Source: Luteimonas sp.
GTDB taxonomy: Bacteria > Pseudomonadota > Gammaproteobacteria > Xanthomonadales > Xanthomonadaceae
Direction: 5' to 3'
Assembly (NCBI GenBank): GCA_024707405.1
Contig: JANPZU010000002.1
Span: 62,001 to 126,000 of the forward strand
Length of the DNA: 64,000 nucleotides
Within the stretch, counting starts at the first letter, position 1. The number at the start of each line of letters is the position of its first letter. The notes under the pieces are model-generated. The model worked only from the letters and a program-made list of their open reading frames with translations, had not been told where the DNA came from and ran no database searches. Positions 18,301 through 28,073 of the stretch are shown piece after piece. The position numbers and the translations under genes were made by a program.

Positions 18301-18523
18301 CACGCCGCGCGGCAACCTGCGGTTCTCGCTGCGGCGCGAAGGCGACCGGCTGCTGCTGGATGCCGGCGAGGGACTCGAATTGCCACCCGGCGGACTGGTC
18401 TTGCCGTGGCCGTACGAGGGCACGCCGGGGGCGACCACGCTCAATGGGCAGCCCGCGCAATGGGAGGGGCAGGCGTTGCGGATCACCACGCTGCCCGCCA
18501 GCGTGAGTATCGAAGTGCCGTAA
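15380..18523 (+). CDS. Large secreted multidomain protein: CBM modules plus six-hairpin glycosidase-like domain
   Basis: 1,047 aa from an ATG overlapping the permease stop; the track's N-terminal 71 residues are out-of-frame permease sequence. The signal peptide is MIVVNTVRGIVVLLAVAATQVQA. Residues about 25-185 form a beta-sandwich CBM-like module (LLDGFEDASKWRVV...VCFDTLTLEEL). Residues about 190-315 resemble an F5/8-type C (discoidin, CBM32-like) domain (STAWAAPAGPQRLVLDLGHAREFGGLRLQW). A supersandwich-like region follows, then an (alpha/alpha)6-like domain with GTRAYARSWIRDGAMISEGLLRMGR, KVPCCVDDRGSDPVPENDSHGELIYNIAEYWRY and a C-terminal PPEWLEGKGVSIDGMRTPRGNL. The last resembles the beta-sandwich end of GH63/GH78/GH15-like proteins. 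I cannot assign a CAZy family. Probably an exported glycosidase acting on the transported glycan. Confidence 0.75.
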   Translation: MIVVNTVRGIVVLLAVAATQVQAQEAAKLLDGFEDASKWRVVASNQVSGSIRSIDGADGKALCLDYDFNGVSGYVGIQRDLALRYPENYRFGFKLRGDSPDNDLQFKLVDASGDNVWWVNRPKYDYPKAWTDVRYRKRHISKAWGPDPDPALRATEKVEFTLYANAGGRGAVCFDTLTLEELAVDDGSPLVPVTATASASTQQAMSVADGNDSTAWAAPAGPQRLVLDLGHAREFGGLRLQWLPGRHATRYGVSLSEDGDDWRSVRHVSGSNGGVDWIALPESEARFVSIDLQEGGDAGYALSSVGIQPIEFSESQNDVVMAMAKEAPRGWFPRGFSGEQPYWTILGLDGGYQQGLIGEDGAVEVAKGGFSIEPFVLVDGKLATWHDVDVSQSLQDNYLPIPSVRWKRNDLDLEVTAFAHGEPRQSRLVARYRLTNPGRRARDYTLALAVQPYQVNPPRQFLNTPGGVSRIESLSFEGATASVAGVPKVFSKQIPDAMFATPFDGGMVVTHLASGRFPAVTRVQHDETGLASGAMLYRMRLGPWETREIQVMVPMTGNAGLERRWWDAEVLQAGVAETWRTKLDRVRIEVPQAAQPVADALRTALAHMLISRIGPRLQPGTRAYARSWIRDGAMISEGLLRMGREDVVKDYVEWYAPYQFENGKVPCCVDDRGSDPVPENDSHGELIYNIAEYWRYTNDTAFLEKMWPHVLGAFEYMEELRASVRTEANRAVNPAFYGMMPASISHEGYSAKPMHSYWDNFWSLRGYKDAVEVAQVLGKTDVLPRLVAARDEFRQDLHASLLAAAQLHGIDFLPGAAELGDFDPTSTTIALAPGGEQDWLPRDLLDNTFERYWREFVERRDGQREWKDYTPYEWRNVAAMVRLGWRGRAKEVFDWFFDHRAPHAWNQWGEVVSSTPREPFFLGDLPHAWVASDFMRSAIEMFVYPRESDDSIVLAAGLPPEWLEGKGVSIDGMRTPRGNLRFSLRREGDRLLLDAGEGLELPPGGLVLPWPYEGTPGATTLNGQPAQWEGQALRITTLPASVSIEVP

Positions 18524-18612
18524 ACGCAGGGTTTGCCACGAATTCCGTCGAGGTCAATGTTTGCGGACGGTTTTGCTGTCGCGGGAATGACGGTGCCGCG
18601 CGGGATCCCTTC

Positions 18613-18684
18613 CTGGAGCCGAGCTTGCTCCGCTGTGTGGTGTCCCCCGTTGCCGCAAGGCAGCGCAGTAAATTGCGCTCTACG
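18613..18684. repeat. Degenerate GTAG-type REP pair
   Basis: GGAGCCGAGCTTGCTCCGCTG and, inverted, CAGCGCAGTAAATTGCGCTCTACG. The left arm has lost the GTAG box while the right arm keeps its complement, CTAC. It lies in the gap after the secreted glycosidase-like gene; nothing else was recognised in that 270-bp gap. Confidence 0.7.
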
Positions 18685-18791
18685 TCGGCGACATGGCGCG
18701 CTGGGCCAGCGCAACGCGACATGGATGATTCCCGCGCGCATCGCTGATTCCCCTGCCTGCCAACCATCGCTACCCTGTGGTGGAGCCCGGA

Positions 18792-19490
18792 ATGCAGCCT
18801 CCGCCGATGCCACGCTCCACGATCCAGGTCTGGCCTTTGCCACTGGCGATTGCAATCACGCTGACCGTGGCGGCGCACCTTGCGTTGGTGTTGTCGATCC
18901 GCGACGGCTACGTACCTGCCTGTATTCCCTATCTCGAAGGCTGCACTTCGATCAGCCGCGCCGCACGGCATGGACTCGGCAACCACCTGTTCCGGCTGCT
19001 GGTGCTGCCGTGCGCGTTGCTGGTCGGGTTGCACTGGTGGTTGTCGTCGCGATGGCTGCGGTTGCACGGCGTGCGTTCGCGATCGCTCTTGCCTGTGGGT
19101 GTGGTCGCCGCGATTGCGCTCGCCGTCTATGCGACCTTCCTGGGCAGTGATGGCGAGGCGTATCGTTTCCTGCGCCGCTACGGGGTGATCATGTTCTTCG
19201 GCGCGAGCTATCTCGCGCAACTCGTGTTCCTGCGATTGTCGGCGCATGCAAACGTGCCCGTTCGCGCGACGCGCAGGGCGATGCAGGCGACGTGCCGGGC
19301 GATGCTCGTCATCGGCATGGTGCATGTCGCGGCGATGGCGGTGATCGGCGGCAGCGAGTTGCAGGACAGGTTGGAGAACGCACTCGAATGGCAGCTCGGC
19401 CTGCTGCTGGTGGTATGGTTCGGGTTGCAGGCTTGGCTGTGGCGTATCACCGACTACGCCATGGAAGCGAACGAAACAGGCAACTCGTAG
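18792..19490 (+). CDS. Uncharacterised inner-membrane protein
   Basis: 232 aa from an ATG preceded by GGAG; the track starts at an upstream GTG. About six hydrophobic stretches can be drawn, including LPLAIAITLTVAAHLALVLSI, LFRLLVLPCALLVGLHWWL, LLPVGVVAAIALAVYATFLG and LGLLLVVWFGLQAWLW. A conserved-looking extracytoplasmic loop GYVPACIPYLEGCTSISRAAR contains two Cys. The loop and topology faintly recall Frag1/DRAM-like proteins, but I do not assign a family. Its stop codon TAG is part of the GTAG box of the REP that follows. Confidence 0.7.
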   Translation: MQPPPMPRSTIQVWPLPLAIAITLTVAAHLALVLSIRDGYVPACIPYLEGCTSISRAARHGLGNHLFRLLVLPCALLVGLHWWLSSRWLRLHGVRSRSLLPVGVVAAIALAVYATFLGSDGEAYRFLRRYGVIMFFGASYLAQLVFLRLSAHANVPVRATRRAMQATCRAMLVIGMVHVAAMAVIGGSELQDRLENALEWQLGLLLVVWFGLQAWLWRITDYAMEANETGNS

Positions 19491-19566
19491 AGCCGAGCTT
19501 GCTCGGCTGCGGAGAGTGAGCGAATCAAATTCTGCCGGACATCAAGCGGAGCAATCTCCGCTCTAC
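19487..19566. repeat. GTAG-type REP pair, copy 1 of a tandem pair
   Basis: GTAGAGCCGAGCTTGCTCGGCTGC with an inverted partner ending GCTCTAC... read as CAAGCGGAGCAATCTCCGCTCTAC. The first bases overlap the stop codon of the membrane-protein gene. Confidence 0.85.
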
Positions 19567-19585
19567 GGTGCTTCTGGTGCATCTC

Positions 19586-19665
19586 GTAGAGCCGAGCTTG
19601 CTCGGCTGCGGAGGGTGGGCGAATCAAATTCTGCCGGGCATCAAGCGGAGCAAGCTCCGCTCTAC
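19586..19665. repeat. GTAG-type REP pair, copy 2 of a tandem pair
   Basis: Nearly identical to the preceding copy, beginning 99 bp after it begins. The central segments AATCAAATTCTGCCGG[A/G]CATCAAGCGGAG are shared, so the pair arose by recent tandem duplication. It lies between the convergent membrane-protein and eda genes and may serve as a bidirectional terminator. Confidence 0.85.
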
Positions 19666-19716
19666 GCTACTTTCGAAGCCATCGGCACGGACATGCGCAA
19701 TGTCCGGCGGCGACGA

Positions 19717-20375
19717 TCAGGCCTTGCGCGCGGCGGCAGCGATGGCCGCGGCCTTCGCGGCGCTGTCGCGCACCTTGTCCCAATCGCCGGCGGCCAGCCA
19801 GGCCTTGGGCAGCATCCACGAGCCACCGACGGCGACTACGTTCGGCTCGGCCAGGTAATCGGCGGCGCTGGATTCGTTGATGCCGCCGTTGGCGCAGATG
19901 CGCAGTTCTGCAAGCGGGCCGGCGAGTCCCTTGACCATCGCCAGCCCACCGACGGCATTGCTGGGGAAGAGCTTGCAGACGCGAAAACCCAGCGCCATCA
20001 GTGCGAGGAATTCCGTCGGCGTGGCAGCGCCCGGCACTGCCGGTACGGGCGCGCGTGCCAATGCTTCGGCAATCGGTGCCGGTGTGCCAGGCGTGACCAG
20101 GAAGTCGGCGCCGAGATCGATCGATGCCGTGATCTGTTCGGTCGACAGGATCGTTCCCGCGCCGATGAGGATGTCGGGCCGCGCCTTCTTCATAGCCGCC
20201 AGCGCCGGCAATGCGGCCGGTGTGCGTAGTGTCAGTTCAAGCACCTTCAGTCCGCCCTCGGCGAGGGCATCGGCCATGCGCAGGCCCTGGTCGACGCTGT
20301 CGACGGTGAGTACCGGCATGATGCCGGCATCGAGCAGCACCTGTTCGGCGCGATCTTGCAGGGTGTCGATCGACA

Positions 20376-20376
<1 letters not shown>
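19717..20376 (-). CDS. eda: KDPG aldolase (2-dehydro-3-deoxy-phosphogluconate aldolase)
   Basis: 219 aa from MSIDTLQDRAEQVLLDAGIMPVLTV. It cleaves 2-keto-3-deoxy-6-phosphogluconate to pyruvate and glyceraldehyde 3-phosphate. Family signatures are GGLKVLELTLRTPAAL with the active-site Glu, FLVTPGTP, VCKLFPSNAVGG with the Schiff-base Lys, and ICANGGINESSAADYLAEPNVVAVGGSWM. The C-terminus is a run of Ala and Lys. Its start overlaps the edd stop by one base (TGATG), making it the last gene of the Entner-Doudoroff operon. Confidence 0.96.
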
Positions 20377-22295
<1,919 letters not shown>

Positions 22296-22347
22296 TGGCG
22301 TGGGGGCTGGGGAGCGGGGGTGCCACGGTGCGGGTGTGCGCAGTCGC

Positions 22348-23094
22348 TCACGGGCACCAGTGGATGTGTAGCGGTGGGCCGGACGTGGTGAAGGCGACGC
22401 GGACGGGGTACTCGCGTGGATCGTTGCCCTCAAGCACGCGGTCGAGCAGCTTGCGCTTGCGTTCGCCGCGAATCAGCAGCAGTCGTGTATGCGCCGGCGC
22501 GAGTCCGGCGGGCGTGAGGCTGATGCGTCGCAGCAGCTTGCCGGCGACGGGGCAGCCGGTGGCATCGACGGATACGTAGGCAGACTTCGATTCCAGTGCC
22601 TTGTCCAGTCCCTGCATGCCGGGGAAGAGCGATGCGGTGTGGCCGTCCTCGCCCATGCCCAGCACGACAACGCCGGGTGGGTTCTGCGCATGCAGATTGG
22701 CCGCGTTCACCGATTCCTCGATGTTGCGGCCGGCGCGGGTCAGGGTTTCGAAGCGGGCCTTTGCAGCCTTGTTCTGCAGCAACGTCTCGCGCACGAGCCG
22801 GGCATTGCTGTCGGGATCGTCGGGCAGCAACCAGCGCTCGTCGACCAAGGCAACGTCAATGCGATCCCAGTCCAGTGGCGCCTTCGACAGGGCCTCGTAG
22901 ACCGGTGCGGGCGTGCTGCCACCGGACAACAGCAGGCGAGTACGAGGTTTCTGTTGCAGGTCGCGGGCCAGCACGGACGAGATCGCCACCGCCGAGCCCC
23001 ACGTCCACTGGGTCTGGGATTCGTAGGTGAACAGGCGCACGCGCGAACCGCCGATCACTTCGGTGGCGGTTTCCGCGTCGCGCCCGGCATTCAT
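22348..23094 (-). CDS. pgl: 6-phosphogluconolactonase
   Basis: 248 aa from MNAGRDAETATEVIGG. It hydrolyses 6-phosphogluconolactone between Zwf and Edd. DevB/NagB-like fold motifs are LLLSGGSTPAPVYEAL, VALVDERWLLPDDPDSNARL and VVLGMGEDGHTASLFPG. The track's longer ORF reads back into glk out of frame. Its ATG overlaps the glk stop as ATGA, so the two are coupled. Confidence 0.95.
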   Translation of the reverse strand: MNAGRDAETATEVIGGSRVRLFTYESQTQWTWGSAVAISSVLARDLQQKPRTRLLLSGGSTPAPVYEALSKAPLDWDRIDVALVDERWLLPDDPDSNARLVRETLLQNKAAKARFETLTRAGRNIEESVNAANLHAQNPPGVVVLGMGEDGHTASLFPGMQGLDKALESKSAYVSVDATGCPVAGKLLRRISLTPAGLAPAHTRLLLIRGERKRKLLDRVLEGNDPREYPVRVAFTTSGPPLHIHWCP

Positions 23095-24101
23095 CGTTGC
23101 TCGCCTGTCGCCGCTTGGCGTGCAATGGCGGCCGTGCCGAGCAGTCCTGCATGACGGTGCACGACCGCCATCGACGGCACCCGGGCCATGTTGGGCGAGA
23201 AGCGACCCTTGTGCTCGAAGCGTTGGCGGAAGCCCGAATGCTGGAGTGCATCGAGCATCTTCGGCACCAGCCCGCCGGTGAGGAACACGCCGTCCCACGC
23301 GCCCAGCGTGAGCACCAGGTCGCCGGCGATGGAACCGAACACCGCGCAGAACACGTCGACTGCACGCATGCAGCGCGGATCGCCGGCCTTGGCACCTTCG
23401 GTGATGTCGGCCGGTTGCATCGGGCCGGGATCCACGCCCGCGATTTCGCTCAACGCGCGATGGATGTTGACCAGCCCGGGGCCGCAGATCAGGCGCTCGT
23501 TGGACACGCGGCCGAACTGCGCCGAGAGGCGATCGAGGATCGCGATTTCCTCCGGTGTGCCGGGCGGGAAGCTGACGTGTCCACCTTCGGTTTCCAGCGG
23601 GTACTGGTGGCCGTCGCGCACGATCAGCGCGCCAACGCCCAGTCCTGTGCCGGGGCCGATGACCGCATAGGTGCGGTGTTGGCAATCGGGTTGCTTGCGC
23701 CAGCCACTGCCACCGATCTGCTGCATGTCCTCGGGTTGCAGCAGCGGGATCGCCATGGCTTGCGCGGCAAAATCGTTGATCAGTTCGACGCCGTCGAAGC
23801 CGAGGCGTTCGGCGGTGCGCTTGCGCGAAATCACCCACGGGTGGTTGGTGATGCGGGCTTCGTCGCCATCGACCCGGCCCGCCACCGCGAACACGCCCTG
23901 CCGGATGGCGTCCGCCGCGATGCCGGACGTTTCGAGGTAATGGCGCGCGGCATCGGCAAGCGACGGGAAATCGGCGACCGCGAATCCCTGCACGCTGTCG
24001 ACCAGCAGCGGATGCTCGGCGCCGGTGTCGGCCAGCGCGAAGCGCGCGTTGGTGCCGCCGATGTCGGCGAGCAGGACGCGGTTGCCCGGCACCTGCGTCA
24101 C
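23091..24101 (-). CDS. glk: Glucokinase
   Basis: 336 aa with a GTG start at a GTGA overlap with the zwf stop (VTQVPGNRVLLADIGGTNARFAL). This is the bacterial Glk family (not ROK): phosphate-binding LLADIGGTNARFAL, HPWVISRKRTAERLGFDGVELINDFAAQAMA with the catalytic Asp, YAVIGPGTGLGVGALI, and ETEGGHVSFPPGTPEE. It phosphorylates cytoplasmic glucose, here plausibly released by the GH3 enzyme or imported directly. Placement between zwf and pgl commits its product to the Entner-Doudoroff route. Confidence 0.95.
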   Translation of the reverse strand: MTQVPGNRVLLADIGGTNARFALADTGAEHPLLVDSVQGFAVADFPSLADAARHYLETSGIAADAIRQGVFAVAGRVDGDEARITNHPWVISRKRTAERLGFDGVELINDFAAQAMAIPLLQPEDMQQIGGSGWRKQPDCQHRTYAVIGPGTGLGVGALIVRDGHQYPLETEGGHVSFPPGTPEEIAILDRLSAQFGRVSNERLICGPGLVNIHRALSEIAGVDPGPMQPADITEGAKAGDPRCMRAVDVFCAVFGSIAGDLVLTLGAWDGVFLTGGLVPKMLDALQHSGFRQRFEHKGRFSPNMARVPSMAVVHRHAGLLGTAAIARQAATGEQR

Positions 24102-25516
24102 TTGCGTCCTCCGTTGACCGGCAGGGTGTTGGGCAGGAAGGCGGCTGCGTCCGGCGGCCCCCACGATCCGGCCGGGTATTCGCCGATCGGCGTGGCGGCG
24201 CTGCGCCAGGCGTCGCTGATGCTGTCGATCCAGCGCCATGCGGCCTCGACTTCGTCGTCTCGCACGAACAGCGTCTGGTCGCCCTTGAGCGCATCGATCA
24301 TCAGTCGTTCGTAGGCGATGCGGCGCTTGGGCGGCAGCATCGACAGGTCGAGCGGCATCGGTTCGAGTTCGGTCGCGCCCCATTCCGGTGCGGCCAGGCT
24401 GCCCATCAGGGTGAGCTCGATGGTTTCCTCCGGCTGCAGCCGCATGCGCAAGCGGTTGGGCGTGGTGTGCGCCTTGTCCGGGCGGTCGAACACCCAGTGC
24501 GTGACCGGCTTGAAGTTCACGATCACTTCGGTGGCGCGCGAGGGCATGCGTTTGCCGGTGACCAGGCGGAAGGGCACGCCGGCCCAGCGCCAGTTGTCGA
24601 TCCAGGCGCGCAGGGCGACGAAGGTTTCCACTTCGTAGTCCTTGCCGAAGCCCTTGGCCGCCTTGCCGTCGACCACGCCGTCGACGTAACGACCGCGCAC
24701 GCTGTCATTGGCAGCGTCGGCCACGGTCATCGGGCGCAACGCGCGCAACACCTTGCGCTTCTCGTCACGGATGCTGTCGGCGTCCAGCGCGGCCGGCGGC
24801 TCCATCGCGATCAGTGCCAGCAACTGCAGCACGTGGTTCTGCACCATGTCGCGCAGCGCGCCGTAGTCGGCGTAATAGCCTTCGCGGCCATCCACGCCTG
24901 CGGTTTCGGCGACCACGATGTCCACCGATTCGATCCAGCGGTGCTGCCACACGGCTTCGAGCAGGGTGTTGCCGAAGCGCAGCGCCAGCAGGTTCTGTAC
25001 CGGTGCCTTGCCGAGGTAGTGGTCGATACGGAAGATCCGCGACTCGTCGAGCGCCGACTTGAGCGTGGCGTCGATCGCGCGCGCGGATGCCAGGTCGTGG
25101 CCAATGGGCTTTTCCAGCACCAGGCGCGAGGGCGCTTCGAGCAGGCCGGCGGCTTTCAGGCCGCGGCAGGCCGGCTCGAACAGGTTGGGTGGCGTGGACA
25201 GGTAGCTGACCGCCGGGCGGTCGGCGTATTGCGACAGCGCCGCGGCGACGCCATCGATGTCCTGCAGGTCGAGCGCGTGGTAGTGGATGCGACCGAGCAG
25301 GTCGTCGATCGCAGCGCTGTTGCGGTCTTCGCCGGACTGGATGCGTCCGCGAAGCCAGTCGCGGAACCCCTGGTCGTCGTGTTCGGTGCGCCCGATCGCG
25401 ACCACGCGGAAATCCGCGGGCAGCAAACGGTCGCGCAGGAGATGCAGCAGCGATGGGAACAGATAGCGCTGAGCGAGGTCGCCAGTCGCGCCGAACAACA
25501 ACAGGGTGTCATGCAT
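24098..25516 (-). CDS. zwf: Glucose-6-phosphate 1-dehydrogenase
   Basis: 472 aa from MHDTLLLFGATGDLAQRYLFPSLLHLL, with the nucleotide-binding GATGDLA. The substrate motif RIDHYLGKAPVQNLLALRFGN and the earlier LVLEKPIGHDL are intact. It oxidises glucose 6-phosphate to 6-phosphogluconolactone with NAD(P). It heads the zwf-glk-pgl-edd-eda operon, in which three junctions overlap. The upstream 585-bp gap separates it from the divergent ABC ATPase gene, and the LacI-type operator there lies about 460 bp from this start. Confidence 0.96.
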   Translation of the reverse strand: MHDTLLLFGATGDLAQRYLFPSLLHLLRDRLLPADFRVVAIGRTEHDDQGFRDWLRGRIQSGEDRNSAAIDDLLGRIHYHALDLQDIDGVAAALSQYADRPAVSYLSTPPNLFEPACRGLKAAGLLEAPSRLVLEKPIGHDLASARAIDATLKSALDESRIFRIDHYLGKAPVQNLLALRFGNTLLEAVWQHRWIESVDIVVAETAGVDGREGYYADYGALRDMVQNHVLQLLALIAMEPPAALDADSIRDEKRKVLRALRPMTVADAANDSVRGRYVDGVVDGKAAKGFGKDYEVETFVALRAWIDNWRWAGVPFRLVTGKRMPSRATEVIVNFKPVTHWVFDRPDKAHTTPNRLRMRLQPEETIELTLMGSLAAPEWGATELEPMPLDLSMLPPKRRIAYERLMIDALKGDQTLFVRDDEVEAAWRWIDSISDAWRSAATPIGEYPAGSWGPPDAAAFLPNTLPVNGGRK

Positions 25517-25976
25517 ACGTGCGCGTCGCGGGCTCTCGTCGGCGGGAAGGGAATGGATCAGGGTAAGGCTGGACTACGGATGATGCCAGAGTTGCTGCAC
25601 CTGCCGCTCCCGGGCCATTGCGCGTGGCAGCTGTCCAGGAATAGCTGGCATCCGGTTTCGGCATGGTTGCAGCGGCAACGGCCGGTATCGCTGCGGTGTT
25701 GGCGGCGCAAGGGTCGGTTGCGATGGAATTGCCATGCAGAAGTACGCGGCATGCTCGGTGTGAGATGCGATGCGTGCGCTGACGGACGCGCATGCGGGTC
25801 AGCTGTCGTGGCGACGCCATGTCAGGTGTGGTCGCAATGGGGGATGGCCGGTGCATGGCAGGGATTGCAGGCGGGATCGTGTTCGCGTCGTGGCAAGGCG
25901 AGGCCAGCCGCCGGGTCATTCGGGCAGGTTGCGTGTCATGCGCCATACGCAGGCGCACGGGCCGGCGGAGGTGGTG
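25517..25976. other. Divergent intergenic region zwf / ABC ATPase
   Basis: About 460 bp with no supported gene; ORFs here are unlike any family and lack good ribosome-binding sites. It must contain the zwf promoter, but no clear sigma-70 hexamers or HexR-type palindrome were recognised. The LacI-type operator is at its right edge. Confidence 0.5.
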
Positions 25977-25990
25977 TGTAAACGATTACA
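25977..25990. promoter_or_regulatory. Predicted LacI-family operator upstream of the ABC ATPase
   Basis: TGTAAACGATTACA is the best palindrome of the five sites (one mismatch between halves). It is 110 bp before the ATPase ATG, and links this gene to the sugar locus 10-22 kb away. Confidence 0.7.
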
Positions 25991-26099
25991 TGCCAGAATA
26001 GCGCAATCGTCCCGATCGTGTCGTGGATACGCTGGGGCTGGCCGGGATGCCATCGCGTCCCGGCCGAATTCTTGCCGCGGCGCAGCATCGGGAATCGAC

Positions 26100-27188
26100 A
26101 TGGCCAACGTCCAGCTCAGCAACCTGCGCAAGGTCTATCCCAACGGCCATGTCGCCGTCGCCGATGCATCCATCGACATCGCCGATGGCGAATTGCTGGT
26201 GCTGGTGGGGCCGTCGGGTTGTGGCAAATCGACGCTGCTGCGGATGATCGCTGGCCTCGAGTCGATCTCGTCCGGAACGCTTCGCATCGGCGACCGCGTG
26301 GTCAACGACGTCGCGCCCAAGGATCGCGACATCGCGATGGTGTTCCAGAGTTATGCCCTGTATCCGCACATGAGCGTCGCCGAGAACCTCGCCTTCGGGC
26401 TGAAGCTGCGCGGCCACGACAAGGCAGCGGTTGCCGCGCGCGTGCAGGATGCGGCGAAGGTGCTCGAACTCGATGCCTTGCTCGACCGCAAGCCCGGCCA
26501 GTTGTCCGGTGGGCAGCGCCAGCGTGTCGCGCTCGGCCGGGCGCTGGTGCGCCAGCCGCAGGTGTTCCTGCTGGACGAGCCGCTGTCCAACCTCGATGCC
26601 AAGCTGCGTGCGGGGATGCGGGTGGAGATCGCGCGCCTGCACCAGCGGTTGGGCACGACGATGGTGTACGTCACCCACGACCAGATCGAGGCGATGACGC
26701 TCGGCCAGCGGATCGTGGTACTCAAGGACGGCGAGATCCAGCAGGTGGACACGCCGATGGCGCTGTACGAGCGGCCGGCCAACCTGTTCGTGGCGACCTT
26801 CCTCGGCAGCCCTGCGATGAATGTTCTTACCGGCACGTTACTGCAGGAAGACGGCCTGCGCCTGCGTCTGGACGACGGCACGTCATTCGCGTTGCCCGAT
26901 GGTGCCGACTTGCCTGCGGATGCCGTCGGCAAGCGATGGCATCTCGGCGTGCGGCCCGAAGACCTGCATCGCACCGACGCAGGCGATGCGCATTTCACGC
27001 CGGTGGTGGACGTGGTCGAACCGGTCGGCAGCGAGGCGTTCGCCAACCTGCGCCACGGCGCGCAAGACCTGGTGGTGCGTTTGTCTCCCAGGGATTTGCC
27101 ATCGCCGGGGAGCACGCTGCCGTTGCGCATCGATCCAGTGCGCATGCATTTCTTCGACGTCGACACCGGGTTGGCAACGCGCGTTTGA
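26100..27188 (+). CDS. Sugar ABC transporter ATP-binding protein, MalK/UgpC/MsmK type
   Basis: 362 aa from MANVQLSNLRKVYPNGHVAVADASIDI; the track's 110-residue N-terminal extension is spurious. Walker A GPSGCGKST, Q-loop VFQSYALYPHMSV, signature LSGGQRQRVALGRAL, Walker B VFLLDEPLSNLDAKLR and H-loop VTHDQ are all intact. A C-terminal TOBE-type regulatory domain (HLGVRPEDLHRTDAG...VVEPVGSEAFANLRHG) follows. Such ATPases often serve several sugar transporters. No permease gene is adjacent, and its operator suggests it energises the binding protein/permease system at 12.3-15.4 kb. Confidence 0.94.
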   Translation: MANVQLSNLRKVYPNGHVAVADASIDIADGELLVLVGPSGCGKSTLLRMIAGLESISSGTLRIGDRVVNDVAPKDRDIAMVFQSYALYPHMSVAENLAFGLKLRGHDKAAVAARVQDAAKVLELDALLDRKPGQLSGGQRQRVALGRALVRQPQVFLLDEPLSNLDAKLRAGMRVEIARLHQRLGTTMVYVTHDQIEAMTLGQRIVVLKDGEIQQVDTPMALYERPANLFVATFLGSPAMNVLTGTLLQEDGLRLRLDDGTSFALPDGADLPADAVGKRWHLGVRPEDLHRTDAGDAHFTPVVDVVEPVGSEAFANLRHGAQDLVVRLSPRDLPSPGSTLPLRIDPVRMHFFDVDTGLATRV

Positions 27189-27317
27189 CCCCAGCGCGTA
27201 TCACACGGCATCCTGCAGGCATTGACGCAGGCTTGCCGCGTCGGACTGCATCATCGTGGCTTGCATGCGTCGCAGCACCCAGCGGGGTGCCGTGTGCACG
27301 CTTCCTCCCCCAGAACG

Positions 27318-28073
27318 ATGATGCCCATGCCTGCCAATGCCGAATTGCGTCCACCGCCGCCAGCGGTCGCCCGCGACTGGGCGCTGTTCCTCGACGTGGA
27401 CGGTTGCTTGGTCGAGTTCACCGACGATCCCGCGCAGGCGACCGTGCCTGCCTCGCTGGTCGAACGCTTGTTGCAACTCTCGCCACTGCTGGAGGGCGCA
27501 CTCGCGCTGGTCAGCGGCCGCAGGATCGACACGCTCGACAGGATGTTCGCGCCTGCCTTGTTCCCCGCCGCAGGATTGCACGGGCTCGAACGCAGGCTCG
27601 ATGCCGAGACCGTGGTGCTGCCCGGCGTGCCGGAGGTGGCGCTGGATGCCGAATTGCTGGAAGCGCGGGCATTGCTGGCCGAACACCCGGGTGCGTTGGT
27701 CGAGGACAAGGGCCTGGCGTTAGCGCTGCATTGGCGTGCGGCTCCCGGCGCCGAGCCCGTGGCGCGCGCCTTTGCCGATGACGCCTTGAAGCGGCTGCCC
27801 GGCTATCGCCTGCAGCCGGGCGACCATGTGGTCGAACTCAAGCCCGATGCCGCCGACAAGGGCACGGCGATCGCCGCGTTCCTCGAACACGCACCGTTCC
27901 GTGGCCGGTTGCCGGTATTCGCCGGCGACGACCTGACCGATGAGCACGGTTTCGAGGTGGTCAATGCACGTGGCGGGATCAGCATCCTCGTCGGTGATCG
28001 TGCCGACAGTGCGGCGCGTCACCACTTGACCAATCCGTCGGCGGTGCGCGACTGGCTGGGGGTGGCGCGATGA
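27318..28073 (+). CDS. otsB: Trehalose-6-phosphate phosphatase
   Basis: 251 aa from the ATGATGCCCATG cluster; either of three Met could be the start, and the track's longer start is unsupported. HAD-superfamily motif I is WALFLDVDGCLVEF with both catalytic Asp; ALVSGRRIDTLDRMF, LELKPDAADKGTAIAAFL-like (VVELKPDAADKGTA) and FAGDDLTDEHGFEVVNARGG complete the active site. It dephosphorylates trehalose 6-phosphate. It overlaps the GH15 gene by ATGA, in an otsB-GH15-otsA cluster. Confidence 0.95.
   Translation: MMPMPANAELRPPPPAVARDWALFLDVDGCLVEFTDDPAQATVPASLVERLLQLSPLLEGALALVSGRRIDTLDRMFAPALFPAAGLHGLERRLDAETVVLPGVPEVALDAELLEARALLAEHPGALVEDKGLALALHWRAAPGAEPVARAFADDALKRLPGYRLQPGDHVVELKPDAADKGTAIAAFLEHAPFRGRLPVFAGDDLTDEHGFEVVNARGGISILVGDRADSAARHHLTNPSAVRDWLGVAR

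Noticed and set aside
19487-19665. Possible CRISPR array because two similar units occur in tandem
   Set aside because: The units are 80 bp, internally palindromic and match REP copies elsewhere in the window; only two copies and no cas genes.
24467-25981. 504-aa ORF spanning zwf antisense and the intergenic region
   Set aside because: Mostly antisense to zwf; no ribosome-binding site and no motifs in the intergenic part.
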